Assembly: GCA_018806915.1 (NCBI GenBank)
Contig: JAGKQI010000091.1
Location: forward strand, 3,286,001 to 3,350,000
Reading direction: 5' to 3'
Length of the DNA stretch: 64,000 nucleotides
Source of the DNA: Phytophthora colocasiae
Lineage: Eukaryota; Oomycota; Peronosporomycetes; Peronosporales; Peronosporaceae
The notes below the pieces were generated by a model. It was not told the origin of the DNA and did no database searches. It saw only the letters and a list, made by a program, of their open reading frames with translations. The stretch's first letter is position 1, and every line of letters starts with the position of its first letter. Both the position numbers and the translations under genes were made by a program. Of this stretch, positions 51,196-62,995 are shown one piece after another.

Positions 51196-52709
51196 TCACA
51201 GCACCATTTCGGTGGTGCCTTCATCGGATGAGCTGTCGGACAACTGCTCTGTAGCCACAGGTGCTTCATCTTCAGAATCATCGCCGATATCCTCCGGTAT
51301 CTCGATTGCTTTGGGTAGTTGGATCACCTCTCGAGGGGGTCTTCGAGCTCGCCCCCGAGGAATGTCAGCAAGACGCTGGACGTACTCAGCCGAGATGGTC
51401 TTGATCACACCTACGAAACTCGCCATACTTGGACGAGGTTTTGGAAAGTGGTTATTCAGTTCTCGATTAAACCTTTCCAACGGGTTATTTGTGCGTGCGA
51501 TAAGCTCATTGTTTAGGCCAGCCACGTTCCACACGGTCACGTCGTACTGCTCAATCCATGTTCTGTTGAAATACCCCCAGAAGCCCCTCCACTTAACCTT
51601 TGAGTACGTTATACTGGCCTCGGCGCAACGCCGACGGATTTCAATCTTTACCCATTTGATACAACGCTTAATAAGGCCGTGATCAATGACGGTAAGCATG
51701 TCGAGGACTCCCTTGCTCATAGCAATAGCGCACTCTTCCTCTGGAAGTAGAAACCGCTTCATAGCGCGTCGTAGTGCCTGCTTCCAGTGGAAGAGGCAGC
51801 CAATTACGATGGCGTTGGGGAACTGCGACTGCACGGCCTGGATAAGGGCACTCTCGAAGTCACACACAACTTCGGCAGGCTCAACCTGCTGATCGGTGCC
51901 TTGCACCACGAAATGAATGATGTCCCAAAACGAATCTCCAGTTCGCGAAGTACTTAGCACGTAGTACACAGGTACATACAGGCCTGAAGCTCGGTCGTGC
52001 ACCATGACAATGACGCACTGCTTGTAGCCGTGTGGCACACAACGGAACGTTCCATCGATAAAAATGGTAGTTCCGTGGTAACGTAGCAGATTAACTAGGG
52101 AAGGTGGGCCCAACCGATTAGACGTGTGGGTTTGTTGGGTTTGTTGAGGTTCTCTCGGTTCGCCGTGACATGATGAAACTGAAAGAAGGACACAGCTTCG
52201 TTCAGTGCTGTGGAAAGAGGAGGGATTTCGATTGCCCCATGAACGTCCCCGCTGAAGTGCCGGTTTCTGGCTTGGTACACCCGACAGAAGAACTTGTGGT
52301 TCAGATAATCCTTGTACGACATGCTCATTGTTCGCACCGTAAAACTCATCTCGCACGACTTCCCAAATGCGCCGCGCTGGCTCAGCGACTTTTCTATGGA
52401 CAGCGTGTCTACTCTGTCCTTCATTGAACCCGTAACATCCACTAGGCTAGCGTCCGTAGCATCAACATTCCGACAGGTGTGGGGACGACCCAAGCTGTAG
52501 CCCATCGTACGAACATGGAAAAACATCGTGCCAGCACAGCCTTGACGCCAATGGCTGCACCGGTATGAACCTTTCTTCGAAGACATCCAGGCGCGCGTGT
52601 ACTTGTAACCGCGGAAGTAGCATGTTGTAGTCTCCTGGCGAACTTGACCGCGGGTACGGCCTGGTAAATTGCTGCTGGAAGCTCCAGGTGTGTCCGGGAG
52701 AGACTCCAT
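51196..52709 (-). pseudogene. MULE (Mutator-like) transposase, one frameshift
   Basis: From ATG 52707-52709 the N-terminus has a FLYWCH/WRKY-like zinc finger (CYFRGYKYTRAWMSSKK, YRCSHWRQGCAGTMFFHVR, HTC). The frame then changes near 52095-52110 and continues to 51196 with the MULE domain: first aspartate in IFIDGTFRCVPHGY, second in VVCDFESALIQAVQSQFP, GCLFHWKQALRR, and the glutamate in NNPLERFNRELNNHFPKP. The tail is acidic and Ser-rich (DDSEDEAPVATEQLSDSS). MULE transposases insert with 8-11-bp target duplications. The single indel is the only obvious damage, so inactivation is recent or is a sequence error. The neighbouring SWEET gene starts less than 200 bases from its 5' end, divergently. 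Confidence 0.85.
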
Positions 52710-52886
52710 TTTACCGAATGAGCCTTCACTGTCTAAATGTCACCACCCGAGACCTTACGCGGGCATCTATCCACCGTCCATTTCCAGATCTCAAAACAGA
52801 TCCAGCAGAAAGGAAGTATGTACAGAGAACAGATCTGTACCGTATATGATCCCAACGAGGTTTTACCAATTTCCCTCGCGTTCAAG

Positions 52887-53579
52887 ATGGCCTCCGACAC
52901 CGCCGAAACAACGATCAACGTCCTTGCCACCATCGCCACGGCCTGCATCTTCATCAGTATGATCCCTGGGATGTATGTCGTGCACAAGAAACGCAGTACG
53001 GCCGGAGTTAACTTCTACCCGCTCGCCATGATGTTCGGTCAGTCCATGGGCTGGGTGATTTACTCGCTAGCAGACCATTCATTCTTTCCAGTGGGCGCTG
53101 TCAACTGTCTGGGTGCTGTTCTGGGAGTGGTCTTCTCGGGTGTTTTCATCCTGCACGAGAAGGAGCGTCGTACGCGGTACTCCATCTTTTTCTGCGGCGT
53201 GTTCGCCCTTATCGTGGCTCTGTTGCTCTATCGCTTCCTCGGTACTCAAGATGACGACACGATCGCCAAAGTGCTGGGGTACTTCGCTGACGTCATGGCG
53301 ATCATTATGTTTGGTTCTCCTCTCATGCTCATGGGTGATGTCATCAAGACGAAGAACTCGGAAATTATCGCGGCCCCGATGGCGTTCTCGGGTTTTGCCA
53401 ACGGAGCTCTCTGGACGGTGTACGGCATTATGCAGACGGATTACTATGTGCTTGTGCCAAACGCTATCAGTGGCCTGTTGTGCCTCGTGCAGGTGATTTT
53501 GGTCGTGGTTTTCCCTCGGAAGACTGGTAGCAAAAAGGGAGAGCTGACTGAAAAGTTATCTGTCGATAACGAGGTGTAA
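52887..53579 (+). CDS. SWEET: SWEET-family sugar transporter
   Basis: 230 residues, single exon. SWEETs are bidirectional facilitators of sugar movement across the plasma or vacuolar membrane. Seven hydrophobic segments are visible as two MtN3 triple-helix units joined by a linker helix: residues about 8-28, 43-60, 66-85, 97-114 (linker), 127-147, 159-177 and 184-208. Family landmarks are STAGVNFYPLAMMFGQSMGW in the first unit and KNSEIIAAPMAFSGFANGAL in the second. I chose ATG 52887 (MASDTAETT) rather than ATG 52737 because the upstream 50 codons lack family features. The C-terminal tail is short and charged. A near-identical but broken copy lies at 62996-64000 in opposite orientation. Confidence 0.92.
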   Translation: MASDTAETTINVLATIATACIFISMIPGMYVVHKKRSTAGVNFYPLAMMFGQSMGWVIYSLADHSFFPVGAVNCLGAVLGVVFSGVFILHEKERRTRYSIFFCGVFALIVALLLYRFLGTQDDDTIAKVLGYFADVMAIIMFGSPLMLMGDVIKTKNSEIIAAPMAFSGFANGALWTVYGIMQTDYYVLVPNAISGLLCLVQVILVVVFPRKTGSKKGELTEKLSVDNEV

Positions 53580-54869
53580 CTTAAGCTAATAAGTTTATTC
53601 TACATATTCGCTAAGAGCATTCAGCGCCTTGAATATTTATCAGTCCTCCAGGAATCTAAGGGCCCCTGGTGGTCCACTGGTCAATGTACCACAAAACTAC
53701 GCACTTGACAGTTACTTTTCAGAATAGAAATGAATATCCCATTCAATTCAAAAGTCTCAGCCTTCAGAATTCTATTGCCATACCGGTAGCAACCAGGAAT
53801 AACCAGTTACCAGTAAATCAACTTCAATTTCCTGGATCATGAATCTATGTCATTTTCAGTCAATTATGTATTTGTCACTTCACATTGTGAACTTCACCTT
53901 GAGTATGAACTTATCAATTGATGACAACTTACTCACTGATTCTAGATAATAATGTTATCCAGTCACTATTTTTTTTGTATCCTGTAAAACTACACAGCTA
54001 ACTAAAATATCGCCAACCCTTCAAGAACATTGCCAGGTTATCTACCAACACGCGGCTGAAGTGGACTGTGATCGATCTACTCTGTAGATGCTAACCTTTA
54101 AACTGGGTTTTGAATCGACGACGAATGAAATTCCTATTTGGATTTTGCTGGTTTAGTGCACTTCTTAGAAGACATCGAATTGGATCTTATATTTTGAGAT
54201 AGACCCACACAGACGAGAAATCCGCTGACTAGTTTAATTACACAGCTTACTTGTAAGAGTTCTATATTCCCCAACATGTAGAGACTCCGAAATGCACTTT
54301 CGTGAAATGCGAGTCGAGAGACCGAGCACACAAGCGGTGCTACGTTGCTTCCGCAGGGATTATCAATTCATCTACTCTCATGCAGAGGAAATTGGTGTTG
54401 ATGAGGCCGTAGTCGTCAAAATCCTCCGACAACTTGGTTTGGAACTGTTGACTACTGAAGTTTTACCTCCTCCTGAACATTGAATTTGGATTCCTCGTAC
54501 GAATTGGTCAGCTTTGATATCTTAAATTTTAGTTAGCAAAACGAGAAGTCCGATTACTATTAATCAACTAAATTCTTCTTCTTCTTTCTAAAAAGAAATG
54601 CACTATCAGCATGTATTGAGCCGTTGAAAGTGCCAAGTTGATAAGGTATCCCGACCAAATGTGTACGCGTGTACGTGGTGGGCTGAGATAGATACATGCT
54701 GCATGTGCACTGCACTGTGCAGTAAAACAGCGGGTGATCCCCAATTTTGGTACGTATGATTATGCCTACCTGATTTATGAACTTGGTCTCACTATGCCAT
54801 CGAGTTGATGCCAATCAAAATCTCATTAGCTTTCACCCAGGCACCCGAGTCCCATTATCTCTCTTCCCC
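53580..54869. other. Intergenic AT-rich stretch with one small open frame
   Basis: Mostly AT-rich DNA with several A/T runs. A 63-codon frame at 54292-54483 (MHFREMRVERPSTQAVL, ending TTEVLPPPEH) looks helical and could be the last exon of an undetected gene, but nothing supports this beyond its composition. The promoter of the second channel gene must lie near 54500-54860. Confidence 0.4.
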
Positions 54870-55444
54870 ATGGGTATGCACGTCACGACGGAGCAGGTGA
54901 CAACGCAGGCAGCGGCCAACGTGCTGTTAACAAGTGTGGCGGTCTATTTCCCGCTCTTCCTTGTGCTGATCCTGCTATACGAGACGCTACGCCCTCGCGT
55001 GCCGCATGTATACGCACCCGAGAATCACGCTGACTTCCCCGAGTCCAAGCAACACAAGTTTCTGGCTTGGGTTCCCTTCCTGTGGCGCATCGACGAGGCC
55101 CAAGTAGCCGAGAAATGCGGTCTGGACGCCTGGGTGCTACTGCGATTCATGAAAATGGGACGCAAAGTGGCGCTGTTGTGCGTTCTGTGCTCTCTCGCCC
55201 TCTTCCCTATGTATTTCTTCACGGCGGCAGTTTTTGAGGCTCAAGAGCAGGAGAAGCAACGCCACCATTTGAGTCAGTTGCTGCCTACTGGAGGGACAGG
55301 GGCCAATGCTACGGTAGCTGCTATCAGCTCTATGGTGATGATCATGATGAACGAGCAGGTGAGCGCCAGTAATGGAACAACCAATATCCTGTCCTCGGAC
55401 GGCAAAGTAAAGTTGGATGTGGTAGACAGACTGACAATTGCCAA

Positions 55445-55623
55445 TGTTGGAAACGGCATCCGTGTTGAAAGACTGAGCAATCGCAGCAGTTAAAAGATCT
55501 ACCGTAGGTAAAAAGATCCTCCGCTCAAGAGTCACAGGGCAGGAAGCCTCAGTCCAAGATTTCCCTTCTTATCAACAAGTTGTATATCTTTGCGTGTGAA
55601 GATCTAGTGTACACATTCTGTTA
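55445..55623 (+). repeat. Copia 5' long terminal repeat
   Basis: 179 bases. The following GGGTTATGAGCCC is the probable primer-binding region. The terminal bases are TG...TTA rather than TG...CA. Confidence 0.93.
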
Positions 55624-55677
55624 GGGTTATGAGCCCAAACCTTACACTACCTCTAGAACCGTGAAAGTGAAAGCAAT

Positions 55678-58600
55678 ATGTCATCGTCGTCCGACTCGGA
55701 TGGTAGCAAGCGCAGCAGTAAGCACAAGGGCTTCAAGATCGGTTCGTCGGGAACTCCTGTCCGGTGGGATGGTGAGGACTGGACCTTCTACAAGCGCGCT
55801 ATGCTAAACGCTTTCGAGGAGGGTTTGCTCGACGAAATTGCCCTCGGCACCGAGAAGGAAGGCTCGACCGAAGAAGATAAGAAGGAATACAAGAAGAAGC
55901 AGGCCAAGGTGAAGATTTTGATCCAAGGCTCGCTTACAAAGAGGCTTGCCAAGCAAGTGATGTCAAAGAAGACCGGTACGGAGATGTGGGAGGAGCTGTG
56001 CTCCATCTACGAAGGCAAACCACTCCAGCAGTCACAGCACAGAAGGTGTATCGCTTGCAGGGCGAGCTACACAGAACGAATCTGCGCGGCAAAGATGACG
56101 TGCGTGGGCACCTGTACAAGCTCTTCGACATCAAGGACCAGCTTGAGGATCTTGGTGCGCCAGTGAATGACTTGCAGATGGTGGATCGAATGTTGCGGAG
56201 CCTGCCGGTGCAGACCTGCTACGACGAACTACGAAGAAAAATTCTATTCAGCTCGAATATGAACAAGTACACCCCAGACAAAGTTCGAGAAATGATCCTG
56301 ACAGCAGAAGCAAGGAGCAAGGACTGGGACAACAACGCCTTTGGTAACAGGCAGGGCAACCAGTCGAATCGAGGTGGCGGCAAGCCACGAAACAAGAAGC
56401 CCACTGGAGACTCCAGCAAGAAAGCAGGGAAAGCCAAAGCTAACGTGAAGTGCTTTCAGTGTGGTGAAATGGGCCACTACAAGAGTGACTGCCCAGAGCT
56501 CGAGGATAAATCGAGCGGCAAGAAGGCAGAGGCCAAGTATGCGCGCTCAGGCAAGGCTGCCGAGGCAGAAGCGCAACCTGTGATGACAGAAGTAGCTGCA
56601 CCAGATCACAAACGTGACGTCGTGGTCGGCGAAGTTGTCAAGAAGCTCGCGAAGAACTATGAGCCGAGCTTGTGGTACTTTGATACCGGAGCAAACACAC
56701 ACATTACGGCGTGCAAGGAGTATTTCACTACGCTACAGAGCATTGAAGACAGCGATTGGAACCCAACGATCTCCGGGTTTGCTGACGGCGTTAATGCCAA
56801 AGCAGAGGGCTTTGGAACTATCATGATAGCCGTGATGATTGACGAAGTGATGGTGTTTGTGTATGTGGAGGACGTGCTGTACGTGCCTGATGCTGGATGT
56901 AACCTGTTCTCGCCTGGTTTGGCGATAGAGCAGGGTTATGTGATGACGTACGAGTCCGAGAATCAGATCTTCGGACTGACGAAGGACAGCACGGAGGTGG
57001 TTCGTACGGAGTTTACGAATCGACTGTGGACGTTCAATGCTCACAACATAGGGAGCATTATACACAAAAAGAAACGAGTTGCGGTTAAGAAGACGGTGTT
57101 CGCGAACTTTGCAGTCACGGATGGAGTTGAGGACATCGACGTGTGGCACGAGAGGCTCGGACACACCTGCCCTGAATACATCAGACTAATGGTTGATCGT
57201 GGATTAGCCAAGGGCATTATGCTAAAGCGCCGCGGTAAGATTGACTGTTGCGATTGCCATCTAGGCAAACAGCGTCGAAAGACATTCCGTAAGAAACTCG
57301 ACAGACCGATTGAGGGTGTTAACGACATGGTGTTTGCAGACCTATTGATACCTGGAGCCTCAAATGGCTCGCTGTACTCCGCCGTACTGGTAGTGATGGA
57401 TGGCTACTCTCGCTTTGTCAGGACGTTCCTGTTGAAAACAAAGTCAGAGGCTGAGGTGAACATGTACATGAAGGAGTACATTGCGTGGGCAGAGCGCCAG
57501 AATGGCAAAAGAGTTAGAGCAGTAGTGAGTCGCGGACTAAGTGCTGATGAATCGAGAAATGGTCTCGTGAAACAAGTACTCACCGATAAAGGCCAGGAGT
57601 TCTGCAATGGCACAATGGAGAACTGGTACAAAGCGAAGGGTATTGTGCACACGAAAGTCGGCCCAAAAGCGTCGCAACTGAACCTGGTGGAGCGCACGCA
57701 CCAGACACTAATCGGGATGGTCAAGACTATGATGCATCAGTCGGGGCTTCCTAAGTCGTTTTGGACTCACGCTCTAGAGACCGCTGTGTACCTGAAGAAT
57801 CGCGTGTTTTGCAAGGGTGCAGGACGCACACCCTACGAGGTGATGTTTGGTTCCAAGCCAGACATTCATCACGTGCGAGCTTTTGGATCGCTCGCGTACT
57901 GCCATACACCGAAGTCGAAGAGGAAGAAACTGAACATGAACTGCAGGGTTGGGTTCCTGCTAGGTTACCGTGAAGATGTGGTCGGTTGTCACGTGTACTT
58001 CCCGACAGAACACAAGAAAGGCTTCTGTGTCAGACGTGAAAATTAACGAAAAGCTTAAGTACAAGGACCGCTATGAGCGCGGATACAATGCGAATGTCAA
58101 ACGCTGGCTCCATACCTTTGATGAGTTTGTTGAGGAGGGCGAGCTTGGTGAATTTGCTGAAGATGATGGTCAACCTGACAGACTATCACAGATCGCAGAG
58201 TGCGATGATGAATCTGAGCAAGGAGAGATTGACGTGGAGATGGAAACTGCAGCATCTAAGAGTGATGAACTAGACGCTGAAGGTCAGACTATTTGGGATG
58301 CCATGGTACGAAACAGCTCGCTGCCAAACCCTGATGCGTTTACTGAAACGCAGGAGGGCGAGAATGAGGAGAATGACCAGGATGAGGTTACGGATCCAGG
58401 CTCAACGGCAGACGCAAGTACAGGAATTACTAGTGATGTTTATGAGGAGCTTGCTGTTGTAAGTGCTTTGAGTGACGATGATTCTGCTGCAAATAATGGC
58501 GAGACATCTGAGGATGAGAGCGAGGACGAGTATGACACATACTCCGTCAATGATGAAATTGTACCTGAAACCGATCTGAGTGATAATGGAGATGACGACG

Positions 58601-60611
58601 AGTTTGATGACTCCTTCAGTCACGTGTCTGATCTTTCAGCAGTGCACGATGCTGAAGGTTATTCGGAAGATTATGACTGTCTTTTGATCCCTGTGATGAA
58701 CGTGAGGCCGAAGCTTACGGTGAAGTAGCGACGGTAGATGATCGCATAACCGGTCAGCGCCGACCAAGAGAAGAAGAAGTTCGGCGCACAGGAGAGCGCA
58801 AGCGACCTAAAGTGGATTCGGAATCACGCCGACCAGGTCTTCGTGAGGCACACGAGAGACGTCCACCTGAACGATACGAAGACTATACTGTAGACTCTGC
58901 ATTCCGAGCCCTTCATGCAAACCGACGTGGAACTGGCGGAGTCCTCGCTAAGAACGTGAAGATCCCCAGAAATTACCGTGAGGCGATGAGGTCGAAATTT
59001 GCGAGGCAATGGCAGGAGGCTATGGATGCTGAAATAGCAGCACTGAAAGACAAAGGAGTGCTGGGCATGATCGCTAGGAGCGAGATTCCTGAGGGAAAGA
59101 AGGCCATCAAGACGATGTGGGTGTACGACATAAAGTCGGACCATCTTGGCTACATCGTGAGATTCCGTGCTAGAATTGTTGCTCGTGGTGACAAGCAGAT
59201 ACCCGGTATTGATTTTGTTGAGACGTTCAGCCCTGTAGCAAGAATGGCTACTTTCCGTTTGTTTGTGGCTGTGTGCATCATTTTGGGTCTGCCGATTTAT
59301 CAAGGTGACATCAATACTGCCTACTTGAACGCATGGCTCGCCATCAAACAGTACCTGGAGTCGCTCGAAGGGTATCCATGCGAGACCAATGGGATGGTCT
59401 ATGTGATTAACAAGGCGTTATACGGGCTCCGACAAAGCGGTCGTGAGTGGAACACTGAAGTGAACGGCTGGTTCATTCGATACGGCTTTAAGCAATGCAG
59501 CACGGAGCCATGCCTGTACTACTACGATCACGATGGCGTATTTGCAATTGTTTTGCTGTATGTCGATGATATCTTGTGTGCAACGAAAGATATCGCATTT
59601 AAAAAGACGATGTTCAGTCAGCTTGATAGTGACTACGGACTAAAAGACCAGGGACTGTTAAGCACGTACTTGGGAGTTGAGGTTGAGCAAAACGAGGACT
59701 CGATTAAACTTCACCAGACGCGATACTGTGAAGAGATTATTGAGCGCTTCAACTTCAGCGATGCACATCCCGGCAGGATCCCAATGGAAACTAATATGAG
59801 ACTTACTGTGAATGACACGGACACCTCCCCAAAGAAGAAAGCACCGGACCATGGCAAGGTGTTTCCGTACAGAGAGCTTATCGGATCACTGATGTATCTT
59901 GCGACGTGCACCAGGCCAGATCTAGCGTACGTGATTGGACAGTTGAGCAGATTCGTGCAGAACCCGACGCAGCAGCACATTGGTGCAGCAAAACGTGTGC
60001 TGCGGTACCTTGTCGGAACCAAGAGCCAAGGAATTGTGTATTCGTCCGGCAAGGCGGCAGCGCAAGAGGACGAGCTCGTCATTGACGGTTTCTGTGATTC
60101 CGACTGGGGCAATGACCCCGATACGAGGAAGAGTGTAACTGGTTACGTTCACTGCATGGCCGGTGGAGCCATCTCATGGGCCTCTCGACGTCAGAGCATC
60201 GTGGCGCAATCTACAGCCGAAGCGGAGTATGTGGCAGCTTGTGAGTCTTGCATGGAAGGGCAAGGTCTTCGAAATGTGTTGATCGAAGTTTTCCAGAAGT
60301 TGCAGATCAAATTTCGTCTAGGCATCGACAATCAAGCGGCGTTTGTCATGGCTACAAACCCGACCTACAGTCGCCGAACGCGACATATCGAATTAAGGTG
60401 GCACTACGTCCGAGATCAGGTTGCTAAAAGGACGGTCGACCTATGGAAGGTAAAGACCAACGATAATCCTTCTGACCTGATGACTAAACCCCTTGCAGGT
60501 GATCGTTTCGAGATGCTGAGTGACATGATCGGCATGACCAAGGACCATCTTCCGAAGATGCTGTCTTCGGAGGAGGGCGTGTTGGAAACGGCATCCGTGT
60601 TGAAAGACTGA
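55678..60611 (+). pseudogene. Copia Gag-Pol with three frameshifts
   Basis: ATG 55678 (MSSSSDSDGSKRSS) opens Gag (TPVRWDGEDWTFYKRAML). A shift near 56022 moves to the next frame with DIKDQLEDLGAPVNDLQ, the CCHC knuckle CFQCGEMGHYKSDC (about 56450), protease DTGANTHI (about 56690), pre-integrase VWHERLGHTCPEYI with CCDCHLGKQ, and the integrase core (VFADLLIPG, VLTDKGQEFCNG, LNLVERTHQTL). A second shift near 58030 leads to an acidic linker. A third near 58680 leads to reverse transcriptase (VETFSPVARMATFRLFV, ALYGLRQSGREWN, VLLYVDDILCATKD) and RNase H (DGFCDSDWGNDPDTRKSVTG, QSTAEAEYVAA), ending 60611 inside the right repeat. The first and third shifts sit at A and T runs. All catalytic motifs are intact. 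Confidence 0.88.
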
Positions 60612-60758
60612 GCAATCGCAGCAGTTAAAAGATCTACCGTAGGTAAAAAGATCCTCCGCTCAAGAGTCACAGGGCAGGAAGCCTCAGTCCAAGATTTCCC
60701 TTCTTATCAACAAGTTGTATATCTTTGCGTGTGAAGATCTAGTGTACACATTCTGTTA
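60580..60758 (+). repeat. Copia 3' long terminal repeat
   Basis: 179 bases identical to the left copy by inspection. The pol frame ends 32 bases into it. Confidence 0.93.
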
Positions 60759-62995
60759 GCCAATGTGGGCAAAGATGATTGGCGACTCTTCTTCACAGTG
60801 CTGGTGGCTTACATGGTAAGCATCTACGTCATGCGTCTGCTTCTCAATGAATATACAGTCTACCGTAAACGTCGTCACGAGTTCCTCATGCGCAAACACC
60901 CCCAGCAGTATAGCGTTGTTATCTCGGATCTCCCCCAGTCGCAACGTCGCCCGCAGACATTGCAGGCGTATCTGGACTTTTTGTTCCCCAACTCAGTGCA
61001 CTCAGTCTACATTGGTGTCGAGTGCGCCGAACTGGAAGAGCTTTTGGACAAACGGCAGGAATTGATATACCACCTCTATGCTGCAAATGTGAAGCTGACA
61101 GAGGCCAAGATGAAGGCTGGAGAGCACGATGTGATCAAGCGTCCGACAGAGCTGATCGGTCGTCGTTTCCTAGGTATCTGTGGAAGGGGAAAAGAGGTCG
61201 ATGCTGTTGATCACTACACAGAAGAGATGGAGAAGCTCGAAACCGAAATCGTTCGCGTCCGAGACGAGATCTTGCAACGACAATCAGCAGAAAAGGCCCA
61301 GGAGGTCACTAGTGGCAAGCAGTATGGATCAGCTTCTACCGCACCACATGGGTTTTCTGCGTTAAGCGAACTGGCAGATAAGCTGCGCAGAACGAAGAGT
61401 TCGATGGGCGACAGTCGATGGGGTGAAGAGACTCTGCCGTTGCTTCACGTCAGTGTACCTGTACCGAAGCGCCCTAACGTTATGCGTAGCTGCGCCTTTG
61501 TCAGCTTCCAAAGCATTCGTTCTGCCCAAGCAGCCCAGCAACTGCTTCAGGTGGAGAACCCTCGCCGCATGGTTGTGGCACCAGCGCCCAATATTCGTGA
61601 CGTCCAGTGGAAAAACTTTGGTCTACCTCACAAGCTCAAAGCGAAGTGGAAGCTCATTTCAATTGGGGTTTCTCTTTTGATTGGATGTTTCTGGACCGTA
61701 CCGACGGCTTTTGTTGCCTCCATGGCCAGTGTCGACGAGCTCAGGCACCTGTTCCCTTGGCTGGGTGGATTCATGGAAAAGAACCCGTGGCTGCTCATCG
61801 TTCTCCAGCAGACAGCACCGCTGGTCTATTCAGCAATGAATGGCTTGGCAAATGTGATTTTCAAGCTGCTGTCTACTCAGGAGGGACATTTATCAATTTC
61901 GGAAGTTGAGGCCAGTCGCTTTACCAAGCTCTGCTTTTTTCAGGCCTTCCAAATGTTCTTCGTGTCAGCACTCGCAGGCTCTATCATCACGGAGTTCATG
62001 TTGTTTTTGGATCAACCTCGCATGCTTTTCTTCTTCCTGGGGAACACAATCGCGAATCAGTCCATGATGTTCATCACCTTCATCATTACGCAGTTTTGTG
62101 TGGATATGTCGATTTTCTTGCTACGAGTATCACCGGTGGCTGTCTCAGCAGCGTATCATCTTCTGGCTCCGATGCACGCAAAGCTGCCAAAACCTCGTGA
62201 CTGGATGGGACTGTGCCCCGTGAACTACCAGACGGACTTGGATACTCCGATGAATTTGGCGCAACAGTATCTGGTGTTTTTGTTTGTCGTGGTGTTCGCC
62301 CCCATTGCCCCGCTTGTGGGCTACTTCGGTGCCATGTTTTTTGCGGTATCGGAACTCTCATACAAGCGCTGCTTCTTCTTCGTCAATAGCTCACGTTGGG
62401 CTACGACCAACTCCATGGGTGTCTTTTGGCCACCTCTGTACTCGTTTGTGATCGGTGCACTCGTGATTGGCCAGTGCACGCTAATTGGATTGCTATCGTT
62501 GAAGTCGGCTGGATATGGCCTGATTGTTCTCACGGCGTTACTCCCTTTCATCACGCTGGTCTTTCACTGGTATGCTGTCGACCTATCTCACCTCAAGCGT
62601 GCTGCAGAAAATCTCCCGCTGGATCAATGCTGCGACGTCGATGAAGAGCGCAAAGACGATTCATTCGATTTCCTGGATGGTGTTTACCAACAACCAGCAA
62701 TGATTCAAGCGTTCCAGCCAGCTTCAATCCTAGCCCGTGACCCTGAAAGTAGAGCGGGGGCTACTATCGACGCTACTAACATTCAAATAGAAGCTGCAGG
62801 ACCCACCGTGGAGCCACTTGAGAAACCGGCAAAGCCCATTAGTCAGCAAACTCGTTTGGCGGAGCTTAACAAAGACAAGAAAGACGAAGGCAAGAGGATT
62901 GAATAGCTGAAGCCTATGCAGGTTTATGAGATTAAACCTCCAAGGTCCTTGGAAACAATTAATCAGACCGATTTTCGAGAACGTACTAGCTTTAG

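Larger units (their letters stand above)
55445..60758 (+). mobile_element. Ty1/Copia retrotransposon inside channel gene
   Basis: A 5314-base element with 179-base repeats (55445-55623, 60580-60758), beginning TGTTGGAAACGG and ending ACATTCTGTTA. The repeats look identical. The target duplication is GCCAA (55440-55444, 60759-60763). A polypurine tract GGAGGAGGGCG is at 60569-60579. Integrase precedes reverse transcriptase, which defines Copia order. Identical repeats mark a very recent insertion. Confidence 0.95.
54870..62906 (+). pseudogene. Second OSCA/CSC1-like channel, split by Copia
   Basis: Coding parts are 54870-55444 and 60764-62906. Removing the Copia element and one GCCAA copy joins them in frame (IAN|VGKDDWRLFF), for a predicted 905 residues. 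The first part has the N-terminal membrane segment (AVYFPLFLVLILLYETLRPR) and KMGRKVALLCVLCSLALFP. The second has FTVLVAYMVSIYVMRLLLNE, the cytosolic domain (QQYSVVISDLPQSQRRPQTL onward), WTVPTAFVASMASV and the pore helices through 62600. The start MGMHVTTEQ parallels that of the paralogue at 4024. No other damage is seen, so the gene was intact until insertion. As it stands a truncated protein of about 190 plus a few residues would be made. Family function is osmotic or mechanical calcium influx. Confidence 0.9.
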
